A stretch of DNA of 64,000 bases from Streptomyces marokkonensis (GCF_008312835.1 NZ_VSKS01000005.1:186001-250000); one strand, 5' to 3'. Shown: positions 8,521 to 18,362, counted from the first letter of the stretch. Translations and numbers: made by a program. The notes: generated by a model not told the origin, from the sequence alone.

Positions 8521-9839
8521 GCACCGCCGCGCCCCGCACCGCAGGCCCGGACCACCTCTGGTCGGTGGACGAGCACCTGGACGACATCCTCGCGACCGTC
8601 CGTCCCCTCGAACCCATCGAGCTGAACCTCCTCGACGCCCAGGGCTGCGTCCTGGTGGAGGACATCACGGTGCCGGTGTCCCTGCCCCCGTTCGACAACA
8701 GCTCCATGGACGGGTACGCGGTGCGGGTCGCGGACATCGCGGGCGCCAGTGAGCAGTACCCGGCGGCCCTTGAGGTCGTCGGGGACGTCGCCGCCGGTCA
8801 GGCCGACCTCCTCCACGTCGGCCCCGGCCAGGCCGCCCGCATCATGACGGGCGCACCGCTCCCGCCCGGCGCCGAGACGGTCGTCCCCGTCGAGTGGACC
8901 GACGGCGGCCTCGGCGAGGGTCCGGCCACCGGGATGCGCGCCCGCAGCCTGGCCCCCGAGGGCGCCACCGGGCTGGTGAACGTGTACCGCCCGGCCGGGG
9001 CCCGCGCGCACGTGCGAGCCAAGGGCAGCGACGTCAGGGCCGGTGACCGCGCCCTGGAGGCCGGCACCGTCCTCGGCCCCCCGCAGATCTCCCTGCTGGC
9101 CGCCATCGGCCGCGGTACGGTCCGGGTGCGCCCGCGCCCGCGCGTGGTGGTGCTCTCCACCGGCAGCGAACTGGTCCAGCCCGACGAGGAACTGCGCCCG
9201 GGTCAGATCTACGACTCCAACAGCTTCGCCCTGACCGCCGCCGCGCGGGACGCCGGGGCGATCGCCTACCGCGTGGGCGCCGTCGCCGACGACGCCGCGA
9301 CCCTGCGGGACACCATCGAGGACCAGCTGGTCCGCGCCGACCTGATGGTCACCACCGGCGGGGTGAGCGTGGGGGCGTACGACGTCGTCAAGGAGGCGCT
9401 GTCGTACGCGGCGGACGAGGACGAGCCCGGCAGCGGCGTCGACTTCCGCCGGCTCGCCATGCAGCCGGGCAAGCCCCAGGGCTTCGGCTCCATCGGCCCC
9501 GACCACACGCCGCTGCTCGCCCTGCCCGGCAACCCGGTCTCCTCCTACGTCTCCTTCGAGCTGTTCGTCCGCCCCGCCATCCGCACCCTGATGGGCCTGA
9601 CGGACGTGCACCGGCCGAGGGTCCGCGCGGAGCTCACCGCGGGCCGGGCGCTGACCTCGCCGAAGGGCCGCCGCCAGTTCCTGCGCGGCCGCTGCGCCGA
9701 CGGCACGGTGACGCCGGTGGGCGGCGCCGGATCGCACCTCGTGGCGGCCCTCGCGCAGGCCAACGCCCTGATCGTCGTCCCGGAGGACACCGAGTCCGTC
9801 CCGCCCGGCACCGAGGTCGAGGTGGTCCTGCTCGGCTGA
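8517..9839 (+). CDS. moeA: Molybdopterin molybdenumtransferase MoeA / gephyrin-like Glp
   Basis: This 440-aa protein inserts molybdate into adenylated molybdopterin. All MoeA domains are visible: [10 protein letters not shown] (domain III start), [13 protein letters not shown] (domain II), the MPT-binding domain with STGSEL and [11 protein letters not shown] (about 215-305), [10 protein letters not shown], and a C-terminal beta-barrel domain. Translation starts with TTG inside the galU stop. Known from corynebacteria: a MoeA-type paralogue named Glp works in cell division by binding FtsZ and the membrane receptor GlpR, which is SepX. A sepX gene lies two kilobases downstream, so this copy may serve division as well as, or instead of, cofactor synthesis. 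Confidence 0.93.
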   Translation: MSTAAPRTAGPDHLWSVDEHLDDILATVRPLEPIELNLLDAQGCVLVEDITVPVSLPPFDNSSMDGYAVRVADIAGASEQYPAALEVVGDVAAGQADLLHVGPGQAARIMTGAPLPPGAETVVPVEWTDGGLGEGPATGMRARSLAPEGATGLVNVYRPAGARAHVRAKGSDVRAGDRALEAGTVLGPPQISLLAAIGRGTVRVRPRPRVVVLSTGSELVQPDEELRPGQIYDSNSFALTAAARDAGAIAYRVGAVADDAATLRDTIEDQLVRADLMVTTGGVSVGAYDVVKEALSYAADEDEPGSGVDFRRLAMQPGKPQGFGSIGPDHTPLLALPGNPVSSYVSFELFVRPAIRTLMGLTDVHRPRVRAELTAGRALTSPKGRRQFLRGRCADGTVTPVGGAGSHLVAALAQANALIVVPEDTESVPPGTEVEVVLLG

Positions 9840-9925
9840 GCGCCGCCCGTTGGCGGTACCGTGTCGCGCACAGCAGGCCCGTGCGCCGCACCGCGACGGG
9901 CCAGGACCGGGAGCGCCACACGATC

Positions 9926-10465
9926 ATGACCGTGCCATCCCGGGGGGCCACCCCCGGACCCTCCGAACCCTCCGAGCCCGCCGGATCCTCCGGGCAGTCC
10001 CGTCTGACCCACATCGACGCGGCGGGCGCCGCCCGGATGGTCGACGTGTCCGCCAAGGACGTCACCGCCCGCACCGCGCGGGCCACCGGCCGCGTCCTCG
10101 TCGCCCCGCGCGTGATCGAGCTGCTGCGCGGCGAGGGCGTCCCCAAGGGTGACGCGCTGGCCACCGCGCGCATCGCGGGCATCATGGGCGCCAAACGCAC
10201 CCCCGACCTGATCCCGCTGTGCCACCCGTTGTCGGTCTCCGGTGTGAAACTGGACCTGTCGGTCGCGGACGACGCCGTGGAGATCGCGGCGACCGTGAAG
10301 ACGACGGACCGCACGGGCGTCGAGATGGAGGCGCTCACCGCGGTGACGGTCGCCGCGCTCACCGTGATCGACATGGTCAAGGCGGTCGACAAGGGGGCGG
10401 TCATCACGGACGTACGGGTGGAGGAGAAGACGGGCGGCAAGTCGGGCGACTGGAGCCGGGCATGA
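9926..10465 (+). CDS. moaC: Cyclic pyranopterin monophosphate synthase
   Basis: This 179-aa enzyme converts 3',8-cH2GTP to cyclic pyranopterin monophosphate, the second step of molybdenum cofactor synthesis. The family signatures are [14 protein letters not shown] near the N-terminus, [13 protein letters not shown] (substrate-binding) and [20 protein letters not shown] with the catalytic Lys region [10 protein letters not shown]. The start at ATG 9926 removes a non-conserved leader; a Pro/Ser-rich 25-residue N-terminus remains. The stop overlaps the next start as ATGA. Confidence 0.93.
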   Translation: MTVPSRGATPGPSEPSEPAGSSGQSRLTHIDAAGAARMVDVSAKDVTARTARATGRVLVAPRVIELLRGEGVPKGDALATARIAGIMGAKRTPDLIPLCHPLSVSGVKLDLSVADDAVEIAATVKTTDRTGVEMEALTAVTVAALTVIDMVKAVDKGAVITDVRVEEKTGGKSGDWSRA

Positions 10466-11004
10466 CACCCGACGCGACGGCCGGCGGCGCGCCGCGCGAG
10501 CCGTACCGCGCGCTGGTGGTCACGGCCTCCAACCGGGCCGCCGCCGGTGTCTACGAGGACAAGGGCGGCCCGCTGGTCGCGGAGGGCCTGCGGCGCTTCG
10601 GTTTCGCGGCCGACGGGCCTCAGGTGGTCCCCGACGGTGACCCCGTCGAGGCCGCCCTGCGCGCGGGCGCCGACGCCGGGTACGACGTCGTCGTGACCAC
10701 CGGCGGCACCGGCATCTCGCCCACCGACCGCACCCCCGAGGCGACCCGCCGGGTGATCGACCACGAGGTCCCCGGCATCGCGGAGGCCATCCGGGCGTAC
10801 GGCCGGGACAAGGTGCCCACGGCCGCTCTCTCCCGGGGCGTCGCCGGGGTCGCGGGCCGGACCCTGATCGTCAACCTGCCCGGGTCCAGCGGCGGGGTGA
10901 AGGACGGCCTGGCCGTCCTGGAGCCGCTGCTGAAGCACGCCGTGGACCAGTTGCGCGGCGGTGACCACCCGAGGCCGGACGCCAGTGGCGGGGGTGCGAG
11001 CTGA
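10462..11004 (+). CDS. mog: Molybdopterin adenylyltransferase (MoaB/Mog family)
   Basis: This 180-aa protein adenylates molybdopterin before metal insertion by MoeA. The MoCF-biosynthesis fold motifs are present: [19 protein letters not shown] (the GGTG MPT-binding loop), [12 protein letters not shown], and [12 protein letters not shown] near the C-terminus. It starts at ATG 10462 inside the moaC stop (ATGA), so it is coupled. A short Pro/Gly tail ends the protein, overlapping the likely start of the downstream acetyltransferase gene. Confidence 0.92.
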   Translation: MTPDATAGGAPREPYRALVVTASNRAAAGVYEDKGGPLVAEGLRRFGFAADGPQVVPDGDPVEAALRAGADAGYDVVVTTGGTGISPTDRTPEATRRVIDHEVPGIAEAIRAYGRDKVPTAALSRGVAGVAGRTLIVNLPGSSGGVKDGLAVLEPLLKHAVDQLRGGDHPRPDASGGGAS

Positions 11005-11030
11005 ACAGCCCACACTGGCCGGTCGAGCTG

Positions 11031-11684
11031 GTGGACGGCGACATCGTCCTCCGGCCGATAAAGCTGCGCGACCAGAAGGCCTGGCGCGAGGTCAACCGGC
11101 GCAACCGCGACTGGCTGCGGCCCTGGGAGGCGACGATCCCGCCGCCCACGCCCAGCGGCCCGGTCACGCACCGCCCGACCTACCGTCAGATGGTCCGCCA
11201 CCTCCGCTCGGAGGCGAGCGCCGGCCGGATGCTGCCGTTCGTCATCGAGTACCAGGGGCGTCTGGTCGGCCAGTTGACCGTCGCAGGGATCACCTGGGGC
11301 TCCATGTGCTCGGGCCATGTCGGGTACTGGGTGGACGAGTCCGTGGCGGGGCGGGGAGTGGTGCCGACGGCCGTGGCGATGGCAGTGGACCACTGTTTCC
11401 GCACGGTCGGACTGCACCGCATCGAGGTCTGCATTCGCCCGGAGAACGGGCCGAGCCGCAGAGTGGTGGAGAAACTCGGATTCCGCGAGGAGGGGCTGCG
11501 GCCCCGATATCTCCACATCGACGGGGCCTGGCGGGACCATCTCGTCTTCGCGCTCACGGCGGAGGAGGTCCCCGGCGGTTTGCTCGCCCGCTGGCACCGG
11601 GCACGCTCTCGGGAGCGGTCCGGCCAGGAGCTGCCCGGACACGACCGGCGCAACCGGGGAATCCCGCACGGACCAGGAAATTGA
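11031..11684 (+). CDS. rimJ: RimJ/RimL-type GNAT N-acetyltransferase
   Basis: This 217-aa GNAT protein is of the ribosomal-protein-Ser/Ala acetyltransferase group. It has LRPIKLRDQKAWREVNRRNRDWLRPWEAT at its start (described here in parts), then acetyl-CoA-binding strands (GYWVDESVAGRGVVPTAVAM) and ENGPSRRVVEKLGFREEG. The listed GTG start is the first conventional one. The reading frame is open upstream and encodes [10 protein letters not shown], with a CTG at 11001 overlapping the mog stop as CTGA. The natural start may therefore be that non-standard codon. Synteny with moeA and sepX is conserved in actinobacteria. Confidence 0.85.
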   Translation: MDGDIVLRPIKLRDQKAWREVNRRNRDWLRPWEATIPPPTPSGPVTHRPTYRQMVRHLRSEASAGRMLPFVIEYQGRLVGQLTVAGITWGSMCSGHVGYWVDESVAGRGVVPTAVAMAVDHCFRTVGLHRIEVCIRPENGPSRRVVEKLGFREEGLRPRYLHIDGAWRDHLVFALTAEEVPGGLLARWHRARSRERSGQELPGHDRRNRGIPHGPGN

Positions 11685-11857
11685 ATAAACGTTCGAATTA
11701 ATGCGACGGGTGACCGCCTGCGGGTACGGAATTTCCGGGTTCGAGTGGCTGTCTGATCGCATCCGTCACAAAAAAAGTTCGAAATATCAGCCAGATCGTG
11801 CGACACACCGGCCCAATTGGCGGATGGCCCCGTCCAAACCCCTCTACCGTGTGAGGC

Positions 11858-13048
11858 GTGAGCAGCAGCGGCCTCATCTACGCAGTCATTGTCGGGGCCT
11901 GGGCCGCCTACTTGGTGCCGATGTGGCTCCGTAGGCAGGACGAGCTGAACGAGGCCCGTCCCACGGAACGCTTCAGCACCGCCATCCGATTGTTGTCCGG
12001 ACGGGCGGGCATGGAGCGCCGGTACGCCAAGGACCTGCAGGCGCGCTCCGCCGACGAGGGGGAGCAGGGCGCCCACGACCCGGATGCGATCACCGACTCG
12101 GTGGACGTCCGGGCCTTCGCCGTGTCCCAGACCCGTCCGCAGACCCAGGCGCCCGTACCGTCACCCCCCGAGGAGCCGGCGGAACCGGCGCCCGGCCGGC
12201 CGGCCCGCGAGCACGTGGGACGGCGTCCGGTGCCCGAACCGGCCGTCGTGCCGGGACGCGTCCCGACCGCCCGCCGGCCCTCCGAGGTGCGTGCGGCGCA
12301 GGCCGCCGCCGCGCGAGCCCGGCGCACGAAGGTGCTGGCCCGCCGTCGGCGCACCACCACGCTCCTCTTCCTCGCCTTCACGCTCGGCGCGGTCGTCGCG
12401 GCGGTCGGCGGACTGGCTTTCCTCTGGGCGCCCGGGGTGCCGGCCGTGCTGCTGAGCGCGTACATCGCGTACCTGCGCTCCCAGGAACGCCGCCGCTTCG
12501 CCTACCAGATGGACCGCCGCCAGGCCGAGGTCGCCGCGCAGCGGCTGCGCGAGCGCGAACGCCAGCCGCGCCGCCGCCCGTCCGTCGACGAGGCCGACCC
12601 CGACGAACCGGAGGGGCCGGAAGCCGGAGTCGTCGCCGACCCGGGTCTCACCGCGCTCGCCGCGGACCGGCGCGCGCTCGTCGAGCAGACCGATCACGCC
12701 GAGTGGGTCGACCAGCAGCGCGAGCGGCAGCGGCGCCCCGGCCAGGGCGGCGACAGCTGGGACCCCGTCCCGGTGCCGCTCCCGACGTACGTGACCGCCC
12801 CGGTCGCCCCGCGCGCCACCAGCGACGTGGACCTGGGCGCACCGGACACCTGGAGCTCGGCCCGCTCGAGCGCGGTACCGGCCGAGGAGGCGGCCCCGGC
12901 CGAGGAGGCCGACCCGGACCCCGTCCCCGCCGACGAGCGCAGCGACGCCCGCCGCGCGGCCTCGGCCCGCCGCTCCCGCGAGCGCGGCCGCACCCCCCTC
13001 TTCGACCAGTACGAGGACGGCGAGCGTCCGAAGGCCGCCAACGAGTAG
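11858..13048 (+). CDS. sepX: SepX/GlpR actinobacterial divisome membrane protein
   Basis: This 396-aa protein starts with GTG. A first membrane segment lies at residues about 5-22 (LIYAVIVGAWAAYLVPMWLR). A Pro/Ala-rich cytoplasmic stretch is followed by a second hydrophobic pair (about 165-205: TTLLFLAFTLGAVVAAV and FLWAPGVPAVLLSAYIAYL), then a long Arg/Glu-rich helical and disordered tail. This layout is that of SepX, shown in Streptomyces to stabilise Z-rings, and of GlpR in corynebacteria, the receptor for the MoeA-like Glp. The identity comes from architecture and the neighbourhood of moeA, mog and rimJ. Confidence 0.85.
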   Translation: MSSSGLIYAVIVGAWAAYLVPMWLRRQDELNEARPTERFSTAIRLLSGRAGMERRYAKDLQARSADEGEQGAHDPDAITDSVDVRAFAVSQTRPQTQAPVPSPPEEPAEPAPGRPAREHVGRRPVPEPAVVPGRVPTARRPSEVRAAQAAAARARRTKVLARRRRTTTLLFLAFTLGAVVAAVGGLAFLWAPGVPAVLLSAYIAYLRSQERRRFAYQMDRRQAEVAAQRLRERERQPRRRPSVDEADPDEPEGPEAGVVADPGLTALAADRRALVEQTDHAEWVDQQRERQRRPGQGGDSWDPVPVPLPTYVTAPVAPRATSDVDLGAPDTWSSARSSAVPAEEAAPAEEADPDPVPADERSDARRAASARRSRERGRTPLFDQYEDGERPKAANE

Positions 13049-13108
13049 CCCCCGGTCAACGGATTTCCGAGCACCCCGATCGGGATGCTAAAGTTTCACT
13101 CGTTGCAA

Positions 13109-13182
13109 GGGCCTGTGGCGCAGTCCGGTAGCGCACCTCGTTCGCATCGAGGGGGCCAGGGGTTCAAATCCCCTCAGGTCCA
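13109..13182 (+). tRNA. tRNA-Ala (anticodon CGC)
   Basis: This is a complete 74-base cloverleaf. The acceptor GGGCCTG pairs with CAGGTCC, the anticodon stem CCTCG/CGAGG encloses loop TTCGCAT with anticodon CGC (codon GCG), and the T-arm is CAGGGGTTCAAATCCCCTC. The G3:U70 pair, the alanine identity element, is present. The discriminator is A and CCA is not encoded. No integrated element adjoins it. Confidence 0.93.
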
Positions 13183-13190
13183 CGCACAGC

Positions 13191-13228
13191 TCGAAGCCCC
13201 GGCCGGGATATCCCGGCCGGGGCTTCGA
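13191..13228 (+). terminator. Strong hairpin terminator after tRNA-Ala
   Basis: A perfect inverted repeat with 18-base arms (TCGAAGCCCCGGCCGGGA and complement) and a 2-base loop begins 9 bases after the tRNA. Confidence 0.8.
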
Positions 13229-13461
13229 CGTGTGTGCGCCGGGGGGCGGCGAGGAGGTCGCCTCGCGCGGGGTCGTGGCCGGGCCCGGACCGTGCCGCCC
13301 AGGCCTACTTGAACAAGATGCCTCGGACCCGTTCGCGGTTGTGCGACTCGAGGACCATCTGTCCCGCAACCCGTCCGCCAGGGGTCGGAGAAACTCCGCC
13401 TCGGCGAGGGATTCGCCCAACTCCCCTGCACGGAAGGGTGAGTGCGTCCTGTACGCGACAG

Positions 13462-15060
13462 ATGCAAAGGGCGCTCATCCACGTGCGAAGCAGTCGAACA
13501 GCCCTCCTGGTGGCGGCCAGTGCCGTCGCCACGCTGGTTCCCGCGCTGACCCCGGCCACGGCGTCGGCCGCGGAGAACCCCCTCAGCCAGTACCTCGAGC
13601 AGAGACCCGCCTGGCATCGCTGCGACAAGGCGATGCCCGCTTCCCTCCAGTGCGCCACGATCAAGGTGCCGCTCGACTACCGCCGCCCCGGCGGCAAGAA
13701 GCTGAGCCTCGCGATATCGAAGATGAAGACGAGCACCAAGAAGGAACGCCGCGGTGTGCTCCTGCTCAACCCGGGGGGTCCGGGCGGGCCGGGTGTCGAC
13801 ATGCCGCAGTACCTGGCGAGCGAACTGCCGAAGGCCGTGAAGGCGAAGTACGACCTGGTCGGCTTCGATCCGCGAGGCATCGGCCGGAGCTCCCCCGTCG
13901 GCTGCGGCCTGACGACCGGGGAGCTGAACTGGGAACGGCCCTACAAGCCCGGGACGTTCACCAAGGACGTGAAGTGGGCCCGGACCTTCGCCGAGAAGTG
14001 CGATGCCCGGCAGGGCGACAGGCTGCGCCACATCACCACCCGGAACACCGCCCGGGACATGGACGTGATCCGTGCCGTACTCGGCGAGAAGAAGATCTCC
14101 TACCTCGGGTACTCCTACGGCACCTACCTCGGCGCGGTCTACACGCAGATGTTCCCGAAGCGTTCCGACCGCTTCGTGCTGGACAGCGCGGTCGACCCGG
14201 CCCGGGTCTGGCGCGGCATGATCCAGGTATGGGCCGAGGGCGCCGAGCCGGCCTTCACGAGGTGGGCCGAGTGGACCGCCGAGCGCGACTCCACGTACAA
14301 GCTGGGCAGGACTCCCGAGGCGGTCCGCAAGACCTTCTACGACCTGGTCGCGCGGGCCGACCGCAAGCCCATCGACTTCGACGACGTCCTGACCACCGGA
14401 GACGACATCCGCTCCGGCGGCCGCACCATGTTCTTCAGCGTGCGCTACGCGGCCGAGTGGGTCGTCGAGTTGAAGAAGGCCGCCGAGAAGAAGCCGCGGT
14501 CCACGCGTCGGCAGCACACCACGCCCACGCCGCTTCCGCCGTCGTTCGGTGAGGTGCCCGAGGACAACGGCGATGCCGGCTTCTGGACCGTCGTCTGCGC
14601 CGACACCCGCAACTGGCCCCGCGATCCCGGGCGATACCGCGACGACGCCGTCCGGGACAAGGCCACGTACCCGCTCTACGGCGACTTCGCCTCCCACATC
14701 AAGCCGTGCGCCTTCTGGAGGAAGAAGGGCAGCGAGCCCGCGACCGCGGTCAACAACAAGGTCCGCGCGCTGATCCTGCAGAACGAGTGGGACCCCCAGA
14801 CGCCGTTGACCAGCGCGCAGGGCCTGCGCCGTGCGCTGAAGGGGGCGAAGATGGTCACCGTCGTGGGAGGTGTCGGACACGGCGTCTACGGGACCAAGTC
14901 GTGCGCCGACAAGACGGCCACCACCTACCTGACCACCGGCAGACTGCCGGCGAAGGACACGACCTGCCGGGCCGCCGGGGCGGCGCACGAGCGCTGGGGC
15001 GTCAGCCCTCCGCCGCTTCCCACACCTCGGGGCATCCCCGGAATGGTCAGCCGCTTCTGA
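13462..15060 (+). CDS. Secreted tripeptidyl-aminopeptidase-type alpha/beta hydrolase
   Basis: This 532-aa exported protease-like hydrolase has a basic N-terminus, a hydrophobic core (ALLVAASAVATLVPAL) and a signal peptidase site near TPATASA|AE. The alpha/beta-hydrolase nucleophile elbow is GYSYGTYLG, preceded by an oxyanion stretch NPGGPGGPG. The acid is in NEWDPQTP and the catalytic His in GGVGHGVYG, within a TAP C-terminal domain. Streptomyces TAP-like enzymes remove tripeptides from proteins outside the cell. ATG 13462 was chosen because it gives a clean signal peptide; an in-frame GTG lies eight codons upstream. Confidence 0.88.
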   Translation: MQRALIHVRSSRTALLVAASAVATLVPALTPATASAAENPLSQYLEQRPAWHRCDKAMPASLQCATIKVPLDYRRPGGKKLSLAISKMKTSTKKERRGVLLLNPGGPGGPGVDMPQYLASELPKAVKAKYDLVGFDPRGIGRSSPVGCGLTTGELNWERPYKPGTFTKDVKWARTFAEKCDARQGDRLRHITTRNTARDMDVIRAVLGEKKISYLGYSYGTYLGAVYTQMFPKRSDRFVLDSAVDPARVWRGMIQVWAEGAEPAFTRWAEWTAERDSTYKLGRTPEAVRKTFYDLVARADRKPIDFDDVLTTGDDIRSGGRTMFFSVRYAAEWVVELKKAAEKKPRSTRRQHTTPTPLPPSFGEVPEDNGDAGFWTVVCADTRNWPRDPGRYRDDAVRDKATYPLYGDFASHIKPCAFWRKKGSEPATAVNNKVRALILQNEWDPQTPLTSAQGLRRALKGAKMVTVVGGVGHGVYGTKSCADKTATTYLTTGRLPAKDTTCRAAGAAHERWGVSPPPLPTPRGIPGMVSRF

Positions 15061-15069
15061 GCACCGCAG

Positions 15070-15100
15070 GGCCCGGGACGGCACGACGGCGTCCCGGGCC
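15070..15100 (+). terminator. Hairpin terminator
   Basis: Arms GGCCCGGGACG (15070-15080) and its complement (15090-15100) pair perfectly over 11 bases with a 9-base loop, ten bases after the aminopeptidase stop. Confidence 0.7.
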
Positions 15101-15229
15101 GGTGTGCGAGGCGCGCCGGAACGCCACCAGGCTGTTCGCCCGCTTCCGCGGGGCCGGATCGGACCTCACCTCCGCGGGGACCTCGTACCGGGAGTTGCGG
15201 AACGCGGACGCGGGCGCCCCTGGTGCGCT

Positions 15230-15718
15230 CTACCGCAGCTGCTTGGCGTAGCAGCGGCTTTCCTCGTGGCAGCGGTAGTAGCCGAACTTCTCGCAGGGCT
15301 CGTAGCCGCTGGAGGCGTACAGGGCGATGGCCTCCGGCTGCTTGGTGCCGGTCTCCAGGACCATGCGGACGCGGCCGGCGGCGCGGGCGTCCTCCTCGAG
15401 GGCGGCCAGGATGCGGCGGGCCAGGCCCCGGCCGCGCATCTGCTCGATCACGTACATGCGCTTGAGCTCGGCGTCGCCGTCGCGGTTGCCCTCGCCGTTG
15501 GCGTCCTGGGCGCGCCAGCCGCCGGAGGCCACGGGGACCCCGGCCTCGTCGTACGCGATCAGGTAGACGCCGTTCGGGGGCGTGAAGTCCGCCGGGTCCA
15601 TGGGGGTGGCGTCGCCGCCGTCGCCGTAGCGGACGTGGTACTCGGCCTGGACTTCGGCGTCCAGCTTCACGGCGTCGGGGTGGTCGTAGGGGACCCGGCG
15701 GATATCCATGCCGAACAC
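15230..15718 (-). CDS. GNAT family N-acetyltransferase
   Basis: This 162-aa single-domain GNAT has the acetyl-CoA loop MRGRGLARRILAALEED (residues about 94-110) and the C-terminal strand AIALYASSGYEPCEKFGYY. The ATG at 15709 gives MDIRRVPYDHPD and may be the true start; the listed one adds three residues. Substrate is unknown. It is divergent from the exonuclease III gene, with only about 40 bases between them. Confidence 0.82.
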   Translation of the reverse strand: MFGMDIRRVPYDHPDAVKLDAEVQAEYHVRYGDGGDATPMDPADFTPPNGVYLIAYDEAGVPVASGGWRAQDANGEGNRDGDAELKRMYVIEQMRGRGLARRILAALEEDARAAGRVRMVLETGTKQPEAIALYASSGYEPCEKFGYYRCHEESRCYAKQLR

Positions 15719-15759
15719 CGTAAAACACGCCCGGACGTGCTGTGTCGTATCGTGCCCTG

Positions 15760-16581
15760 ATGCTCACTGTGACCTCTGTCAACGTCAATGGACTGCGGGC
15801 CGCCGCCAAGAAGGGATTCGTGGAGTGGCTGGCCGGGACCTCCGCCGATGTGCTGTGTCTGCAGGAGGTGCGGGCGGAGGCCGGGCAGCTGCCGGAGCGG
15901 GTGCGGGAGCCCGAGGGGTGGCACGTGGTGCACGCTCCCGCCGCGGCGAAGGGGCGTGCGGGGGTGTCCCTGTACACCCGGCGTGAGCCCGACCGCGTGC
16001 GGATCGGGTTCGGGTCGGAGGAGTTCGACGGCAGCGGGCGGTACGTGGAAGTGGATCTGCCGGGGGTGACCGTCGCCTCGCTCTACCTGCCGTCCGGGGA
16101 GGCCGGTACCGAGCGGCAGGAGGAGAAGGTCCGGTTCATGGATCAGTTCCTGGTCCACCTCAAAGGGCTGCGGGAGCGGGCCGCCGCCGACGGGCGGGAG
16201 GTCGTCGTCTGCGGCGACTGGAACATCGCCCATGAGAAGGCCGACCTGAAGAACTGGCGCGGGAACACCAAGAACTCGGGGTTCCTGCCGGAGGAGCGGG
16301 AGTGGCTGTCCCGGGTCCTCGACCCGGCCGACGGCGGCTACGTGGATGTGGTCCGGGCGCTGCACCCGGACGTGGACGGGCCGTACACCTGGTGGTCGTA
16401 CCGCGGCCGGGCCTTCGACAACGACACGGGGTGGCGGATCGACCTCGCCGTGGCGACCCCCGGGCTCGCGGGCCGCGCGGTCAAGGCGTACGTGGAGCGC
16501 GCCGCCACGCACGCCGAGCGCTGGTCGGACCACGCGCCGGTGACGGTGGTCTTCGACGGCGTTCCCGCCGGCGCGGGCTGA
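15760..16581 (+). CDS. xthA: Exodeoxyribonuclease III (AP endonuclease family)
   Basis: This 273-aa DNA-repair nuclease cleaves 5' to abasic sites and degrades duplex DNA from the 3' end. The EEP-fold motifs are visible: SVNVNGLRAA (N-terminal Asn), LCLQEVRAE (metal-binding Glu), GDWNIAHEKADLKNW (Asp/Asn), and WSDHAPV (catalytic Asp-His). ATG 15760 is chosen because MLTVTSVNVNG is the usual family start; an earlier in-frame ATG at 15742 adds six residues. Confidence 0.93.
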   Translation: MLTVTSVNVNGLRAAAKKGFVEWLAGTSADVLCLQEVRAEAGQLPERVREPEGWHVVHAPAAAKGRAGVSLYTRREPDRVRIGFGSEEFDGSGRYVEVDLPGVTVASLYLPSGEAGTERQEEKVRFMDQFLVHLKGLRERAAADGREVVVCGDWNIAHEKADLKNWRGNTKNSGFLPEEREWLSRVLDPADGGYVDVVRALHPDVDGPYTWWSYRGRAFDNDTGWRIDLAVATPGLAGRAVKAYVERAATHAERWSDHAPVTVVFDGVPAGAG

Positions 16582-16679
16582 GCAGCGGGAGCAGGGCCGA
16601 TCGACCTGTGGATCGACCCGTGATCCGGGCACCGGAACGCCCTCTGCCGGGTCCTTCACGATCGTAGCGTCGTGGCCAT

Positions 16680-16790
16680 GACGGACGAGCCGGTCCTCGC
16701 AGCTCAACGGCTGCGACTACTGCCTGCACCCGCACACCTCCGACGCCCGCGAGGCGGGGGAGAGCCAAGCACGGCCAAGGTGCCGGGCAG
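16680..16790 (+). pseudogene. Remnant of an AhpD/carboxymuconolactone-decarboxylase-like gene
   Basis: In the frame starting at 16697 the sequence reads SQLNGCDYCLHPHTSDAREA, matching the CxxC-x3-H signature of AhpD-type proteins. The N-terminal third is missing and the reading degenerates after about 25 codons. In Streptomyces such a gene often lies beside a MocR/PdxR regulator, as here. The rest of 16582-16925 shows no gene. Confidence 0.5.
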
Positions 16791-16925
16791 CGGCCGGCGG
16801 GGCACCCGCCGGTGAGCGCCGGTACGCGACCCGCGCCCGCACCGCCGCGGGAGGCGGCCGGGGACCTGCGGGACGGCTGACCGGGGTCACCACGGGTCCG
16901 CCCGTCCTTCCCGCCGACGCGGCCG

Positions 16926-18362
16926 TCAGTCCCCCTCGGGCGGCGGGGGAAGGATGCCGCAGAGGGCGTCGAGCGCCGCGCCGAAGGCGTGGTCGGGAGG
17001 TGCGGCGTAGCCGACGACCAGGCCGTCGTACGCGGGCATGGTGGCGGCCGGGTGACGGAAGCCGGCGAGCCCGTCCACGGCGACGCGCTGCAAGGCCGCG
17101 GCCTTGGTCACCGGCCGTTCGATGCCGGGCGGGAGGCGCAGCACCGCGTGCAGCCCGGCGGCGATGCCGGTGGGTGCGACGTGCGGCGCCCGGCGGGCGA
17201 GCAGGGCGACCAGACGGTCCCTGCGGTCCCGGTAGCGCTGCCGGCTCCGGCGGATGTGCCGGTCGTAGTGGCCCGACTCGATGAAAGCGGCGAGTGTCAG
17301 CTGGTCCGTGACACCGGCCCACGCCTCGCGCGCGCCCTTGGCCCGCAGCACGGGTTCCACCAGGTGGTCCGGCAGCACCATCCACCCCAGCCTCAGCGCG
17401 GGGGAGAGGCTCTTGCTGAGCGAGCCGAGGTACACGACGCGCTGCGGATCGAGTCCCTGGACGGCGCCCACCGGCTCCCGGTCGTAGCGGAACTCCCCGT
17501 CGTAGTCGTCCTCCAGCAGCACGCCTCCGCTCCCGCGCGCCCAGTCCACCGCGGCGGCCCGCCGCTCGGGGTGGAGCGGCCCTCCGGTGGGGAACTGGTG
17601 GGCGGGGGTGAGCAGCGCCGCCCGTACCCCCTTCAGCGTGAACAGCTCCGTGGTGCGGGCCCCGTGCTCGTCCAGCGTCAGAGGCACGGTCCGCACCTGG
17701 GCGGCCTCCAGGACCGACCGGTGGAACGGCAGCCCGTAGGACTCCACGGCCAGGGGGCCGCGCAGTACCTTCCCGCCGAAGAGCAGCCTCAGGGCGTGCG
17801 CGACACCCGAGCACACGACGATCGTCTCGGGGCTGGTGCGCACGCCCCGCACGCGGGACAGGTAGCCGGCGAGGGCGCGTCGCAGCTCGGGCCGTCCTCG
17901 GGGATCACCGGGCCCGAACGCCTCGCTGGGGGCCGCGTTCAGTGCCCGCCGCGCGGCGGCCAGCCAGGCCGCACGGGGGAAGGAGGAGACATCCGGCAGG
18001 CCCTGGCGCAGGTTGTGGGCGGGCGGCTCCGGGCGGACCGGCACCGGCTTGGGTACGCGCGGGGAAGCGGCCGGCGTCGCCCTGGGCGCCACCCGCGTCC
18101 CCGACCCCTGGCGGGCGACCAGCCAGCCTTCGGCGACGAGTTCGGCGTAGGTCTCGGCGACGGTGTTGCGGGCCAGCCCGAGGTCGGCGGCGAGCGACCG
18201 GTAGGGCGGGAGCCGGGTGCCCGGTGCCAGCCGCCCCTCCGCCATCGCCTCGCGCAGCGCGCGCCCGAGCACGGCGCGGCGGCTGCCGCCTCCGGACGTG
18301 TCCAGGTCCAGGTGGAGGTCGCCGCCGACGCGCTCGGCCGGATTGACCCATGAATCCGCCAT
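16926..18362 (-). CDS. MocR/PdxR-family transcriptional regulator (GntR HTH fused to aminotransferase fold)
   Basis: This 478-aa protein has an N-terminal GntR winged helix (about residues 25-95, with [18 protein letters not shown] and RQGSGTRV). An aminotransferase class I domain follows, with the PLP-lysine region [17 protein letters not shown] (about 310-326). These regulators bind PLP and often activate pyridoxal or amino-acid genes next door. It is divergent from a cupin gene and convergent on an AhpD-like remnant, one of which was probably its target. ATG at 18362. Confidence 0.88.
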   Translation of the reverse strand: MADSWVNPAERVGGDLHLDLDTSGGGSRRAVLGRALREAMAEGRLAPGTRLPPYRSLAADLGLARNTVAETYAELVAEGWLVARQGSGTRVAPRATPAASPRVPKPVPVRPEPPAHNLRQGLPDVSSFPRAAWLAAARRALNAAPSEAFGPGDPRGRPELRRALAGYLSRVRGVRTSPETIVVCSGVAHALRLLFGGKVLRGPLAVESYGLPFHRSVLEAAQVRTVPLTLDEHGARTTELFTLKGVRAALLTPAHQFPTGGPLHPERRAAAVDWARGSGGVLLEDDYDGEFRYDREPVGAVQGLDPQRVVYLGSLSKSLSPALRLGWMVLPDHLVEPVLRAKGAREAWAGVTDQLTLAAFIESGHYDRHIRRSRQRYRDRRDRLVALLARRAPHVAPTGIAAGLHAVLRLPPGIERPVTKAAALQRVAVDGLAGFRHPAATMPAYDGLVVGYAAPPDHAFGAALDALCGILPPPPEGD

